DNA of 64,000 nucleotides from Alphaproteobacteria bacterium (GCA_030432025.1 JAUIIA010000003.1:1-64000); one strand, 5' to 3'; positions 47,112-57,729 are shown, counted from the first letter of the stretch. Notes: generated by a model not told the origin, from the sequence alone. Numbers and translations are program-made.

Positions 47112-48005
47112 ATGAAAAAATATTATAATGAGCCTAATCCTTTCGCTGACGTGGGCACCAAAAAGGTGCTGATTGTCGAAGATGACCGCTCTCACCGCAC
47201 CCTTATGGACAAAATCCTGAAAAGTTTCGGCCTTGTATCAGTACAGGCGGAGAACGGTATCCAAGCGCTGGAGCGTCTGCAGCGCGGGGAAAAATTTGAC
47301 CTCATCATCATGGATTGGGATATGCCTGAACTCAACGGTCTGGACACAGCACGCGCGATACGGGCACGTGAAAAAGCAGAGGACCTTGAACACACCCCTA
47401 TTCTTGCCTTCACATCCCACAAAAGCGCAGGAGACCGAGAACAGTGTCTGGCGGCGGGTATGGATGGTTACTTACACAAAGATGCCTGGATGCCGAAATG
47501 GCGCTATGCCCTTCGTGATAATCTTGAAGGACTGATTAAGGGTGACGGCAATCCTGAAGATTTAGACAAAACCGCAGATATAGGAAACAACCATCGTGCT
47601 GCACCGGGTGACGACTTTGAATACCCACTCAACGAATTTGACGAACACTCATACCAACAAACCGAAGACCTTCTCAAACATGAAATAGATATAGCCATTG
47701 AGGAATTTCTGGAAGATGCTGAAAAATACATAAACTCAATCAGAGAGGGCCTGCGTAATCAGGATGTTCAAAAAGCGGCTCAAGCATCCCACCCGCTAAA
47801 ATCTAACAGTAAAAGCTTCGGCCTGCTTTCAGTAGCCCATCTGGCCGAGGCTATAAACGCCATATGTGAGCGTACGGAAAATGCGCAAGTAGCAATAAAA
47901 ACATCCGGCATGCTACTCCCGAAGCTGGAGGATGCTTTTTTGTATGGCGCACAAATTTTAAAATCGAAAAACACAGAGCAGCAAAAATCAAAGGCTGCGG
48001 GTTAG
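47112..48005 (+). CDS. Receiver-HPt phosphorelay protein
   Basis: The 297-residue protein joins an N-terminal receiver (about 17-140; acidic IVEDD, Asp68 in IMDWDMPELNG, Lys123 in YLHKDAW) to a C-terminal histidine-phosphotransfer domain (about 190-285). The HPt centre is ASHPLKSNSKSFGLLSVAHLA with His227, where a Pro replaces the usual Thr/Ser after the histidine. A linker of about 50 acidic residues separates them. It could pass phosphate between the hybrid kinase and the receivers or the sigma-54 activator close by. GAGAGAG lies before the ATG. Confidence 0.9.
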   Translation: MKKYYNEPNPFADVGTKKVLIVEDDRSHRTLMDKILKSFGLVSVQAENGIQALERLQRGEKFDLIIMDWDMPELNGLDTARAIRAREKAEDLEHTPILAFTSHKSAGDREQCLAAGMDGYLHKDAWMPKWRYALRDNLEGLIKGDGNPEDLDKTADIGNNHRAAPGDDFEYPLNEFDEHSYQQTEDLLKHEIDIAIEEFLEDAEKYINSIREGLRNQDVQKAAQASHPLKSNSKSFGLLSVAHLAEAINAICERTENAQVAIKTSGMLLPKLEDAFLYGAQILKSKNTEQQKSKAAG

Positions 48006-48006
48006 G

Positions 48007-49377
48007 TCAACCGTTATCAGTTTTTGCGTAAAACGTAGATTTGGCAATTCCCAGAGCCCGCGCCGTTTGCGTCATATTCTGGTTACAATGCTTCAAAGCC
48101 TTTTGAATAGCATCGCTTTCAATATCCTTAAGCGGTCGCAATGCGCCGTCTTTATCAAAAATAGACACATGCAGCATTCCATCCGCATGGTGATCTGAAT
48201 GCTCAACTGAATAATCAGCGAAAACGATATCCCGCGCCTTGATAACATCACCCTCGGACAACGCCACAGCACGGTATATAACATTCTCCAACTCACGCAC
48301 ATTACCGGGCCAATAATGTCTTTTCAAAACAGATACGGCTTCATCACTCAGGGTTTTCAGAGCACATGAATGGTCCTTCGCAGCCTTGCCGGCAAAATGC
48401 TGCGCCAAACCCACAATGTCGCCAATTCGCATACGCAAGGGGGGCAAGAAAATTTGCAGCACATTCAGACGAAAATACAAATCCTTCCTGAACCGCTTAT
48501 GCGCTATCTCTTCTTCCAGTCTACAGTGGGTTGCCGAAATAATTCTGACATCGACTTGCACTGGTTTTGCTGCGCCAACAGGTTCAATTTCTTGCTGCTG
48601 TAACGCCCGCAGCATTTTAACCTGAGCCTCCGGAGGCAGCTCTCCTATCTCGTCTAGAAACAGAGTACCGCCATGCGCTTCACGAAACTTACCAATCGTT
48701 TTATTGATCGCGCCGGTAAACGCCCCTTTCTCATGTCCGAATAAAGTACTCTCTATAAGTTTTTCAGGAATGGCCCCGCAATTTACAGCGATAAATGGTT
48801 TCGAAGCACGTTGGCTTTCACCATGAATAGCCCGCGCAAACATCTCTTTACCTGTTCCTGTCTCCCCTTGAATAAGTATCGGAAAATTTGCAGCAGCCGC
48901 CTTTTTACCCAACCCCACGCAAGTTTCCAAACCACCATCATGACCTAACAAGTCACTAAAACCAGAACACCCCGAGACCTCACCGGAACCAACGGCATTC
49001 ACCGCAACAGAAAGCTTCAAGGCATTCCGCACGGCAATGATCAAACTGTTTCGGTTAACCGGCTTCGCCAGAAAATCACACGCACCATTCTTCATCGCGC
49101 GCACAGCATCCTGCAGATCTCGGCTACCCGTCAGCACGATAGCCGGTATCTGTCTGTAGTGTTTGCGCAGCTCTTCCAAAACGTCATGGCCACTCATAAC
49201 CGGCATGTCCAGATCCACAATCACCAAGGCTATGTCGCCCCTGCGCTTTAAAACTTTCAGGGCTTCGCGACCGTTATCGGTACAAACGGCCCCAAGCTGC
49301 AAATTCTCGCTAAGTACGGCACGGACCAGGCGCTGTTCCGTTCTGTCGTCATCGATAATAAGGACATCCCTGCTCAT
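48007..49377 (-). CDS. NtrC-type sigma-54 activator (REC-AAA-Fis HTH)
   Basis: The 456-residue protein has a receiver (1-120, Asp55 in VIVDLDMP, Lys105 in LAKPV), a sigma-54-interacting AAA+ domain (Walker A 171-178 GETGTGKE, GAFTGA loop at 218-223, Walker B TLFLDEIGEL, arginine finger region DLYFRLNVL), and a Fis-type helix-turn-helix at the C-terminus (TQTARALGIAKSTFY). It should activate a -24/-12 promoter when phosphorylated. The ATG at 49377 gives a normal receiver start (MSRDVLIIDDD); an in-frame ATG at 49431 would read into the DNA repeats discussed below. No clear ribosome site. Its stop lies one base from the converging receiver-HPt gene. Confidence 0.93.
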   Translation of the reverse strand: MSRDVLIIDDDRTEQRLVRAVLSENLQLGAVCTDNGREALKVLKRRGDIALVIVDLDMPVMSGHDVLEELRKHYRQIPAIVLTGSRDLQDAVRAMKNGACDFLAKPVNRNSLIIAVRNALKLSVAVNAVGSGEVSGCSGFSDLLGHDGGLETCVGLGKKAAAANFPILIQGETGTGKEMFARAIHGESQRASKPFIAVNCGAIPEKLIESTLFGHEKGAFTGAINKTIGKFREAHGGTLFLDEIGELPPEAQVKMLRALQQQEIEPVGAAKPVQVDVRIISATHCRLEEEIAHKRFRKDLYFRLNVLQIFLPPLRMRIGDIVGLAQHFAGKAAKDHSCALKTLSDEAVSVLKRHYWPGNVRELENVIYRAVALSEGDVIKARDIVFADYSVEHSDHHADGMLHVSIFDKDGALRPLKDIESDAIQKALKHCNQNMTQTARALGIAKSTFYAKTDNG

Positions 49378-49421
49378 AGATGCAATGTGATGCAAAAGCC
49401 GCATCCGTGCAAAGCACAGTT

Positions 49422-49467
49422 CGAAAATCATACGATCGCACTATAAAAACCGTCCGAAAATCATACG
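49422..49467. promoter_or_regulatory. Tandem 13-bp dyads, probable activator-binding sites
   Basis: CGAAAATCATACG occurs at 49422-49434 and 49455-49467, 33 bp apart, about three helical turns. The flanking bases differ but keep symmetry: TCG...CGA in the first copy, CCG...CGG (TCCG...CGGA) in the second. They lie 65-110 bp upstream of the -24/-12 element, the usual place for NtrC-type enhancer sites. Confidence 0.65.
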
Positions 49468-49531
49468 GAAGCAAACATCTGAAGGATCTATTTTTCAGGT
49501 AAGTAATTGATATTTATAAATTTTATAAATC

Positions 49532-49547
49532 TGGCACAGCACTTGTA
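49532..49547 (+). promoter_or_regulatory. Sigma-54 (-24/-12) promoter
   Basis: TGGCAC at 49532-49537, five bases, then TTGTA at 49543-49547. The consensus is TGGCAC-N5-TTGCA, so only the -12 C to T differs. Transcription would start near 49558, upstream of the receiver gene at 49635. Confidence 0.7.
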
Positions 49548-49634
49548 ATACATATGGCCCACAGCAGCAGCACAAACAACAAAATAGCTGCCTGTTTGAA
49601 ACAACCCAAAGTGTATAGCTTGGAGGAGCACAGC

Positions 49635-50066
49635 ATGAGCATCGAGAAAAAAGACGTTGAAGCCGATGTTATAGACATCGCAAAATTACAGCAGACAAAA
49701 GTACTGCTCATAGATGATGACCGCACGACGAGAAGAATGGTCTCTATGGCTATTGGTGATTTTTGTAACCTCGAACAGGCCATTGATGCAAAAGCCGCAA
49801 AATCTAAATTCGAAGAGTTCGCGCCGAATCTCGTATTCCTCGACCTCGATCTACCGGATGAGAGCGGTCACAATCTTCTGAAATGGATTCTCGAGAATCA
49901 GCCTAAAACCGACGTGGTGCTGTTCAGCGCACACTGTGATGAAGAGAACATCAAAATGGCAAAAGATAACGGTGCACTCGCCTATGTGAAAAAACCGTTC
50001 AATCCATCACACATGATCTACCACGTTCACAATGCTTCGAGACTTCAGGTATACAGGGGGCAATAA
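49635..50066 (+). CDS. Single-domain response regulator under sigma-54 promoter
   Basis: A 143-residue receiver: acidic LLIDDDR, Asp70 in VFLDLDLPDESG, Lys120 in YVKKPFNP, with a 20-residue N-terminal extension and no output domain. The ATG at 49635 has GGAGGAG seven bases upstream; an ATG at 49554 lies before the predicted transcription start and is rejected. The gene follows the -24/-12 element and leads into a hybrid kinase gene 70 bp further on, so both may be one sigma-54-dependent unit controlled by the divergent activator. Confidence 0.9.
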   Translation: MSIEKKDVEADVIDIAKLQQTKVLLIDDDRTTRRMVSMAIGDFCNLEQAIDAKAAKSKFEEFAPNLVFLDLDLPDESGHNLLKWILENQPKTDVVLFSAHCDEENIKMAKDNGALAYVKKPFNPSHMIYHVHNASRLQVYRGQ

Positions 50067-50136
50067 AAGTGCATACAGCAGCATATCAGAAACCTAAATA
50101 TTTGTAAGCTTTACAACAAAGCACCACACTCCTGAT

Positions 50137-51828
<1,692 letters not shown>

Positions 51829-51880
51829 GGTTCACTTCACTGATGGAAATTTTAAGGCCGGCCTGTAAGGAAAATTAAAA

Positions 51881-51970
51881 TGGCGGTGACGGAGGGATTC
51901 GAACCCTCGAGGCGTTGCCGCCAACCCGCTTTCCAGGCGAGCGCCTTAAGCCACTCGGCCACGTCACCGC
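51881..51970 (-). tRNA. tRNA-Ser (GGA)
   Basis: The reverse strand folds into a class II tRNA: acceptor stem GCGGTGA/TCACCGC, D-arm with GTGGCCGAGTGG, anticodon loop CTGGAAA (anticodon GGA, reading UCC and UCU), a long variable arm characteristic of serine tRNAs, T-arm GAGGGTTCGAATCCCTC, and an encoded CCA (51881-51883). Confidence 0.96.
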
Positions 51971-52062
51971 ACTTTTTAATCCGCGCGACATTACCCTTAT
52001 CATCTCAAAAGCGCAAGTGTAAGATATCAGGATCAGCTCTGATCTATCGAGGGGGATCATCT

Positions 52063-52842
52063 ATGCGGTCAGAAATCTTTACCACAATCAAAGTACTATT
52101 GACGGGCCTTGTTCTCGGAATCCTCGTCAATTTACCGTTCTATGCATGGATTTTTAACAAAAAGTGGGACTGGGCTACGGGTTTCCCAATCGGCTGGCTC
52201 GGTGCAGGTATGGTCTATATGGGTACCTTTTTCCATGAAATCGGCCATACATTCTTTGCGTGGTATTACGGCTACCCGACCATTCCGATGTTCGATTTCC
52301 AACACGGAGGCGGATTGGCACTCGCACTGTCCGGTCAGCAAATTGGTATTTTGATCTTCGTCTGGGCTGGTTTTGCTCTCGGCATCTGGTATTTCCGCGA
52401 AAACATAGGCATGCAGATTTTCCTCGGCCTGATGCTCATTCTCAATTTTGTCACTGCCTTTAACCGCTTTCATACAGTCGGGATAGATTTCGGCGGCCCT
52501 GCTTTTGAACCGTTAATCGCCGGGTTTTTGCTGTTCAGGGCCATATTCGACCTCGCCCCACGTGGTATATTCGAACGGTTCTTAAACGCCTTTTTCGGTT
52601 TCGGTCTGATCATTCAGGTCTTTATAAACGGCTACGGACTACTAAAAAGCCAGGCTTTCCGCCTTGTTTACTACGAACAGAAGGGTGCCCATGGCTTTGG
52701 CGACTTCGACAAAATCGCTACCGCCCTGTTTTGGGAGTTCGAGGAGGTCGTGATGGTGTGGGTTTTATTGACGGGCTTATGCCTCGTCATTCCCTTTTTG
52801 CTCACTATGTTTATCAGCACTAATAAAATCGAAGAATTTTAG
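52063..52842 (+). CDS. Membrane protein with HExxH-type metalloprotease motif
   Basis: The 259-residue protein has about six or seven hydrophobic segments. HEIGH at residues 58-62 follows the second one (GMVYMGTFFHEIGHTFFAWYYG), as in site-2 protease-like (M50) integral membrane metallopeptidases; Asp candidates for the third ligand are in later segments (for example VGIDFGGP), but no clear LDG/NPDG motif is seen, so activity is uncertain. Start at the ATG at 52063, with GAGGGGG upstream; an earlier in-frame ATG at 51880 lies inside the tRNA and is rejected. A small membrane protein gene follows on the same strand. Confidence 0.75.
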   Translation: MRSEIFTTIKVLLTGLVLGILVNLPFYAWIFNKKWDWATGFPIGWLGAGMVYMGTFFHEIGHTFFAWYYGYPTIPMFDFQHGGGLALALSGQQIGILIFVWAGFALGIWYFRENIGMQIFLGLMLILNFVTAFNRFHTVGIDFGGPAFEPLIAGFLLFRAIFDLAPRGIFERFLNAFFGFGLIIQVFINGYGLLKSQAFRLVYYEQKGAHGFGDFDKIATALFWEFEEVVMVWVLLTGLCLVIPFLLTMFISTNKIEEF

Positions 52843-52910
52843 ACTCTTTTCCCCGCAAGCGTACCCTGATAAACTAGTTGGAGCGATTAACCATTCCGAT
52901 AGGCACCCCT

Positions 52911-53354
52911 ATGCGCGCTTTACCTGTTTTTCTTGTTCTAATTCCAGCCTTCATAGCGCTGGGTAACGATCTCTATCTATTCACCGAGATTCATCTGGAG
53001 GACAAGCTGTTTTCCATCGACCTGCTGATGGAAAAATTTAAGTTCAGCGCTCTGGGCTTCATCTGGACGCATTACGACATCGATTCCTACAAGGAAGCCG
53101 TCAAATCCATGTCGCCGGAGGAATGGGCCAAAATCGATTATTTGCTGACCTTTAAGGCCTTTCACCTCGGCCTATGGTTTGCGGGTATTATGATTGTAAT
53201 TTTCTACGCCATGAAGCTGGGCGGTATAGGACCATTCGTAACAGACGAGGAAAGCACCAAATCCATGTCCTTCGGCAGACAATCAAAGAAAGCACAAAAG
53301 GATTCGTTCCGCTCCGGCACCAGCTCTAAGAAAATGAAATATAAGCGGAAATAA
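52911..53354 (+). CDS. Small two-helix membrane protein, unknown
   Basis: A 147-residue protein I do not recognise. It has a hydrophobic segment at residues 3-20, an extracytoplasmic or loop region of about 70 residues rich in aromatic and acidic residues, a second membrane segment near 90-110 (GLWFAGIMIVIFYAMKLG), and a basic tail ending KKMKYKRK. It lies 68 bp behind the HEIGH membrane protein, possibly in one operon. The ATG at 52911 is preferred over a TTG at 52878. Confidence 0.65.
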   Translation: MRALPVFLVLIPAFIALGNDLYLFTEIHLEDKLFSIDLLMEKFKFSALGFIWTHYDIDSYKEAVKSMSPEEWAKIDYLLTFKAFHLGLWFAGIMIVIFYAMKLGGIGPFVTDEESTKSMSFGRQSKKAQKDSFRSGTSSKKMKYKRK

Positions 53355-53361
53355 CGGATTT

Positions 53362-54177
53362 TTATCTGTTATTCGCGATGTCTTCGCTCAAACTCACAAC
53401 TTCGCGATCAATCAGTTCCATGTCCTCGGGACGGGACAGACGGTGATCGCCATCATCAACGAAAACGATATCAACCTCTGATCCGGTAAAGCTTTTCTGG
53501 ATTTTGACCGCTGATTCCCACGGCACATCCTTATCCAGCATCCCTTGCACAAGACGAATGGGGAAGGTGATATTCTGTGGTAGGGTCAGCAACAGGTGCT
53601 TCTTCGCTTCTTCATAAAACGCTTTCGTAAACACATACGGCTCATCACTGTAGTCATTGGGGACTTTCGTCACACCGCTGGCCATCAATTCGGCACGCTG
53701 TTCATCATTCAAACGGGTCTCGAACATTTCTTCGGTAAAATCGGGAGCCGCCGCCACACCGACCACACCCTTAACAATGCTGCTGCGGGCCTTGGCCAAC
53801 AATAAAGCAATCCAGCCGCCCATGGACGACCCGATCAAAACAACCGCCTGCCCCGGATAATGGCTGGTTACATCATCAAAAACATCCTGTGCGTCCTGTG
53901 CCCAATCCCCGATGCCTGAATCTTCAAAAACCCCGTCTGAACGACCATGGCCACGGTAATCAAACCTGACAAAGCCCTGCCCGCGCTTGATGCATTGATT
54001 CTCCATGTAAGTCGCCTTAGTGCCGTTCATATCCGAACGGTAGCCTCCACAGAACATAACAATCGGCAATTTCAGGCCTCTTTCCTCGGGCGGCGTAAAC
54101 ACAAATGCCAAATTCGGGGCATTTTCGCGCTCAAGAATAGAAATTTCGGGGCTGTTAACGGCGTTCTCGGTGCTCAT
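53362..54177 (-). CDS. Alpha/beta hydrolase
   Basis: The 271-residue protein has the serine-hydrolase fold: oxyanion region MFCGGYRSDM, FDYRGHGRSDG, nucleophile elbow GSSMGGW, acid in LDKDVPW and the catalytic histidine in DGDHRLSRPED. The pattern resembles ABHD10/BAAT-like hydrolases acting on small esters or thioesters. There is no signal peptide. The ATG at 54177 follows AAAAGGA; a TTG two codons earlier is unlikely. It stands alone between converging and diverging neighbours. Confidence 0.87.
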   Translation of the reverse strand: MSTENAVNSPEISILERENAPNLAFVFTPPEERGLKLPIVMFCGGYRSDMNGTKATYMENQCIKRGQGFVRFDYRGHGRSDGVFEDSGIGDWAQDAQDVFDDVTSHYPGQAVVLIGSSMGGWIALLLAKARSSIVKGVVGVAAAPDFTEEMFETRLNDEQRAELMASGVTKVPNDYSDEPYVFTKAFYEEAKKHLLLTLPQNITFPIRLVQGMLDKDVPWESAVKIQKSFTGSEVDIVFVDDGDHRLSRPEDMELIDREVVSLSEDIANNR

Positions 54178-54317
54178 AACCAATCCTTTTGCGGTTTGTC
54201 GATCTTCGGATATTCTTGCTAAAGCTCATTCACACTATTATAGATAAACAATCTCGGGCAAGCTTGCCAGTCTTATACTGTTCTCTCGCGCCCATATTTA
54301 AGTTTTAGAAAGGCAAT

Positions 54318-55529
54318 ATGAGCGGATTTCAAACACAGCCTGTTATCATGCAGATCATCCCCGAACTCGGGCCCGGCGGCGCTGAGCAAGGATGTATCGA
54401 TATTGCGGCCGAGCTCGTCAAGGGCGGCGCACAAGCGATTGTCGTCTCCAATGGCGGCCAGCGTGTTCACGAATTGGAGCGTATCGGCGCCGTTCATATC
54501 AACATGCCTGTGCATTCCAAAAATCCCGTTGTGATGTGGCGTAATGTCGGTGCCCTGCGCCGACTGATCAACCGCTATAACGTCAATATCGTACACGCAC
54601 GCAGCCGTGCTCCAGCGTGGAGCGCCTATTACGCCTGCAAGAAAACAAACGCACATTTTGTTACGACGTGTCACGCGCCCTACAATATCAGCGGCGAAGC
54701 CAAGAAATTCTACAACAGCTCCATCGCCCAAGGGGAACGCGTCATCGCGATTTCCAACTATGTAGCTGAATATCTGCGCCAGCATTATAAGCTGGATAAC
54801 AGGACCATCCGCCTCATCCACCGCGGCATCCCAATTGAAAAATTCCACCCGACAGCCGTAACCCCCGAGCGCCTCATTACATTGGCGCAGGAATGGCGCA
54901 TCCCCGACAGCGCGAACATCGTCATGCTGCCCGGCCGCCTTACGCGTTGGAAAGGGCACATGGTACTTATCGAAGCCATGGAACGCCTACAGCGTAAAGA
55001 TTTGTTCGCAGTCATCATCGGTTCCGATCAGGGCCGGACCGAATACCGCAAGGAATTGGAAGAAGAAATCAAACAACGTGGCCTTGAGGGGCGTGTGCGC
55101 ATGGTCGATCACTGCAATGACATGCCCGCCGCTTACATGCTCTCCACAATCGTCGTATGCCCGTCTACAGACCCCGAAGGCTTCGGCCGCGTACCTGTAG
55201 AAGCCCAAGCAATGGGCCGGCCTATAATCGCATCCGATCACGGCGGCGCACAGGAAACAATTCTACGCGGCCAAACCGGCTGGCTAACGCCCCCGGGCGA
55301 TGCGGCATCTATGGCTCTGGCAATTGAAGAAGCCCTCAGCCTCACCCCGACGCAACGTTCAATGCTGGCGACACGGGCCATGGCGCATATTGCCGAACAT
55401 TACACAAAGGCACACATGGCCGACAAAACGCTGGATGTATATGCCGAATTGCTGCGGGCGGAATTCGCACCGACCAATGGCAACAAACCGTTTCAGGACC
55501 ATCAAGAACAAAATATAAGAATGTCGTGA
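54318..55529 (+). CDS. Glycosyltransferase family 4
   Basis: A 403-residue GT-B glycosyltransferase. N-terminal half carries ELGPGGAEQGCIDIA; the C-terminal nucleotide-sugar half has MLPGRLTRWKGHMVLIEAM and the EX7E motif around STDPEGFGRVPVEAQAMGRPIIASDHGGAQE. Family members build lipopolysaccharide or exopolysaccharide. It overlaps by 4 bp or abuts the next gene, a GT9 enzyme, so the two likely work on the same cell-surface glycan. AAAGG precedes the ATG. Confidence 0.92.
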   Translation: MSGFQTQPVIMQIIPELGPGGAEQGCIDIAAELVKGGAQAIVVSNGGQRVHELERIGAVHINMPVHSKNPVVMWRNVGALRRLINRYNVNIVHARSRAPAWSAYYACKKTNAHFVTTCHAPYNISGEAKKFYNSSIAQGERVIAISNYVAEYLRQHYKLDNRTIRLIHRGIPIEKFHPTAVTPERLITLAQEWRIPDSANIVMLPGRLTRWKGHMVLIEAMERLQRKDLFAVIIGSDQGRTEYRKELEEEIKQRGLEGRVRMVDHCNDMPAAYMLSTIVVCPSTDPEGFGRVPVEAQAMGRPIIASDHGGAQETILRGQTGWLTPPGDAASMALAIEEALSLTPTQRSMLATRAMAHIAEHYTKAHMADKTLDVYAELLRAEFAPTNGNKPFQDHQEQNIRMS

Positions 55530-56497
55530 TCATCATGACAAGCTCACCTAAAAAAATTCTCGTCATTAAACTCGGCGCACTTGGGGATTTTATCCAAGCA
55601 CTCGGACCCATGGCCGCAATCCGTGAAAACCACAAGGACGCGCATATTACGATCCTCACAACCAAGGGTTTTAAGGGTTTCGCCGAAGAATGCGGTTATT
55701 TCGATGAAATCATGATTGATCAGCGCCCTAAAGCCATCAACATTTTTGGCTGGGTTAATTTACGCCAAAAATTGAATGCGGGACAATTCGACCGTGTATA
55801 TGACCTGCAAAACAACGACCGTACGGCGATGTATTTCAAACTTCTTGCTGCACCTAAACCTGAGTGGGTTGGTGTTGCACCGGGCGCATCCCACCGTAAC
55901 ACCTCAGCCGACCGCACAGCCGGACATGCCTATGACGGTCACGTCCAAACGCTGGCCTTGGCCGGAATTAAAAATGTAAAGATCGATCGTCTGGAATGGA
56001 TGAAAGGCGACCTTTCAACGTTTGCCTTAAAAGAACCTTACGTCCTTCTTATTCCCGGCTCCGCACCGGAACGCCCAGAAAAGCGCTGGCCTGCCGATAA
56101 ATACGGACGCTTTGCCAAACTGATCTCATCCATGGGATACCAACCCGTGCTCATCGGCACGCAAGCCGAGGCAGACGCAACACAAATAATTGCGCAAGCC
56201 TGTCCCGAAGCTTTAGACCTGACGGGGAAAACAAACCTGCATCAAATTGCTACTCTGGCAAGAAATGCTGCAGGTGCGGTCGGAAACGACACCGGCCCTA
56301 TGCATTTGATAGGCGCGACATCTTGTCCGTCACTGGTACTTTTTTCCAAACACAGCAACCCTGTAAGACACGCGCCGAAGGGCGAAAATGTAAACGTTAT
56401 TCAAAAAGAAGAACTGACGGAGCTAAAAGGTGAGGAAGTGTTGCATCATTTCAAACCGCGTCAGGAACCCGGCAAACAATCATCAACAATGCATTAA
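55526..56497 (+). CDS. Glycosyltransferase family 9 (heptosyltransferase-like)
   Basis: The 323-residue protein opens with KKILVIKLGALGDFIQALG and carries the ADP-heptose-binding motif VGNDTGPMHLIGA, both typical of GT9 enzymes of LPS inner-core assembly. IPGSAPERPEKRWPADKYG is also characteristic. A GTG at 55526 overlaps the stop of the GT4 gene; an ATG at 55535 is an alternative. Its stop overlaps the stop of the converging ArsR gene. Confidence 0.92.
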   Translation: MIIMTSSPKKILVIKLGALGDFIQALGPMAAIRENHKDAHITILTTKGFKGFAEECGYFDEIMIDQRPKAINIFGWVNLRQKLNAGQFDRVYDLQNNDRTAMYFKLLAAPKPEWVGVAPGASHRNTSADRTAGHAYDGHVQTLALAGIKNVKIDRLEWMKGDLSTFALKEPYVLLIPGSAPERPEKRWPADKYGRFAKLISSMGYQPVLIGTQAEADATQIIAQACPEALDLTGKTNLHQIATLARNAAGAVGNDTGPMHLIGATSCPSLVLFSKHSNPVRHAPKGENVNVIQKEELTELKGEEVLHHFKPRQEPGKQSSTMH

Positions 56498-56826
56498 TCT
56501 TCGGCGTTGCCGAAATGCTTAGTTTCCGGACAGTACATATTATGTAACGTCTCCAGAATTTGCTGAACATCATTGGAATTCAGAGAATAATAAATTGTCT
56601 GTGCATCGCGTCTGGTTTTCACAAAACCGTCACGACGAAGACGTGCCAAATGCTGCGACAAAGCAGATTGACTTAAACCAATCATTTCCTCAAGAGCACC
56701 CACACTGAGCTCTCCGTTGTCCTGATTGTGCAAGGCACAAATGATCATCAAACGACGTTCGTTTGACAATGCCTTAAGCGTTTTAACCGCTTTTTTGACC
56801 TTCTCTTCTACAGGCTTTTCTTCCAT
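56494..56826 (-). CDS. ArsR-family winged-helix repressor
   Basis: A 110-residue regulator. KTLKALSNERRLMIICAL and LEEMIGLSQSALSQHLARLRRDGFV form the winged helix; RRDAQTIYYSLN is the wing. One cysteine near the C-terminus (YCPE) does not make a known metal site, so the signal is unclear; BigR/SqrR-type redox sensors need two. The 56827-57087 spacer contains a 14-base dyad (CGTAT-GCAT-ATACG, 56922-56935) that might be an operator for it or for gmk. Confidence 0.9.
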   Translation of the reverse strand: MEEKPVEEKVKKAVKTLKALSNERRLMIICALHNQDNGELSVGALEEMIGLSQSALSQHLARLRRDGFVKTRRDAQTIYYSLNSNDVQQILETLHNMYCPETKHFGNAED

Positions 56827-57087
56827 ATCAAATGCGCACTCTGAATTTTATCAAGTGTTCTATGCAACAAAATAACGCAAAGCAAAATTATATTTTTTAA
56901 AAAACACAAAAAACATCTAGACGTATGCATATACGCCCTTCAGCAGGCATACGCAACCTTAAATTAGCACGAATATTGTACAAAATTCAACCAGAACGCT
57001 ATTAATATCTGACAGGCATAAATTTACGCCTCTTGCTGCCCTGTACTTTTGGGTTAAACTAAAAAAAAACAACAGGCAAGAATCACC

Positions 57088-57729
57088 TTGGATACTCTAA
57101 AACGTCGCGGCCTCATGTACATATTATCTTCACCTTCAGGTGCGGGTAAGACTACGATCACACGAGAGCTGTTAAAACAAAATCAGGATCTGGTACCTTC
57201 TGTATCGGCAACAACAAGACCACGCCGCGCAGGCGAAGTGCATGGGCAAGATTATTACTTTGTCAGCAAGGAAGAATTTCGCGAGATGGTCGACAAAAAT
57301 GAGATGCTCGAACATGCAAAAGTATTCGAGAATTATTACGGCACTCCTCGCGCTCCGGTTGAAGAAGCTTTACAGAACGGACAGGACGTAATTTTCGATA
57401 TCGATTGGCAGGGAACGCAGCAATTATTCGAGCTGGCCGCCGAAGATTTGGTGCGTGTTTTTCTACTCCCGCCTTCCAAGCAAACACTCGAAAAACGTCT
57501 GCGCGACCGTTCGCGTGACACACGCGAAAGCGAAGAACAAATCAGAGGCCGCATGTCAAAAGCGGCCGACGAAATGTCACATTACACTGAATATGATTAC
57601 GTCATCATTAATAAGGACATTGACGAAGCCGTCGGTAATGCGCAGCTAATCCTCGATGCCGAGCGTATCAAACGACGACGCATGATCGGTCTTTCTGATT
57701 TTGTCAGGGGATTGATGAGCGGACTTTAG
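57088..57729 (+). CDS. gmk: Guanylate kinase
   Basis: Phosphorylates GMP to GDP. The 213-residue protein has the P-loop SPSGAGKTTITRELL, the GMP-binding TTRPRRAGEVHGQDYYFVS, and the lid region DRSRDTRESEEQI. A TTG at 57088 gives the usual RRGLM N-terminus; the ATG at 57115 would remove residues before the P-loop but is not excluded. The stop overlaps that of the converging rsmA gene. Confidence 0.95.
   Translation: MDTLKRRGLMYILSSPSGAGKTTITRELLKQNQDLVPSVSATTRPRRAGEVHGQDYYFVSKEEFREMVDKNEMLEHAKVFENYYGTPRAPVEEALQNGQDVIFDIDWQGTQQLFELAAEDLVRVFLLPPSKQTLEKRLRDRSRDTRESEEQIRGRMSKAADEMSHYTEYDYVIINKDIDEAVGNAQLILDAERIKRRRMIGLSDFVRGLMSGL

Noticed and set aside
49554-49634. Earlier start for the receiver gene at 49554
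   Set aside because: It precedes the predicted sigma-54 transcription start, and 49635 has a strong ribosome site.
51880-52062. N-terminal extension of the HEIGH membrane protein from an ATG at 51880
   Set aside because: It would translate through the tRNA-Ser on the other strand; the ATG at 52063 has a good ribosome site and a proper hydrophobic start.
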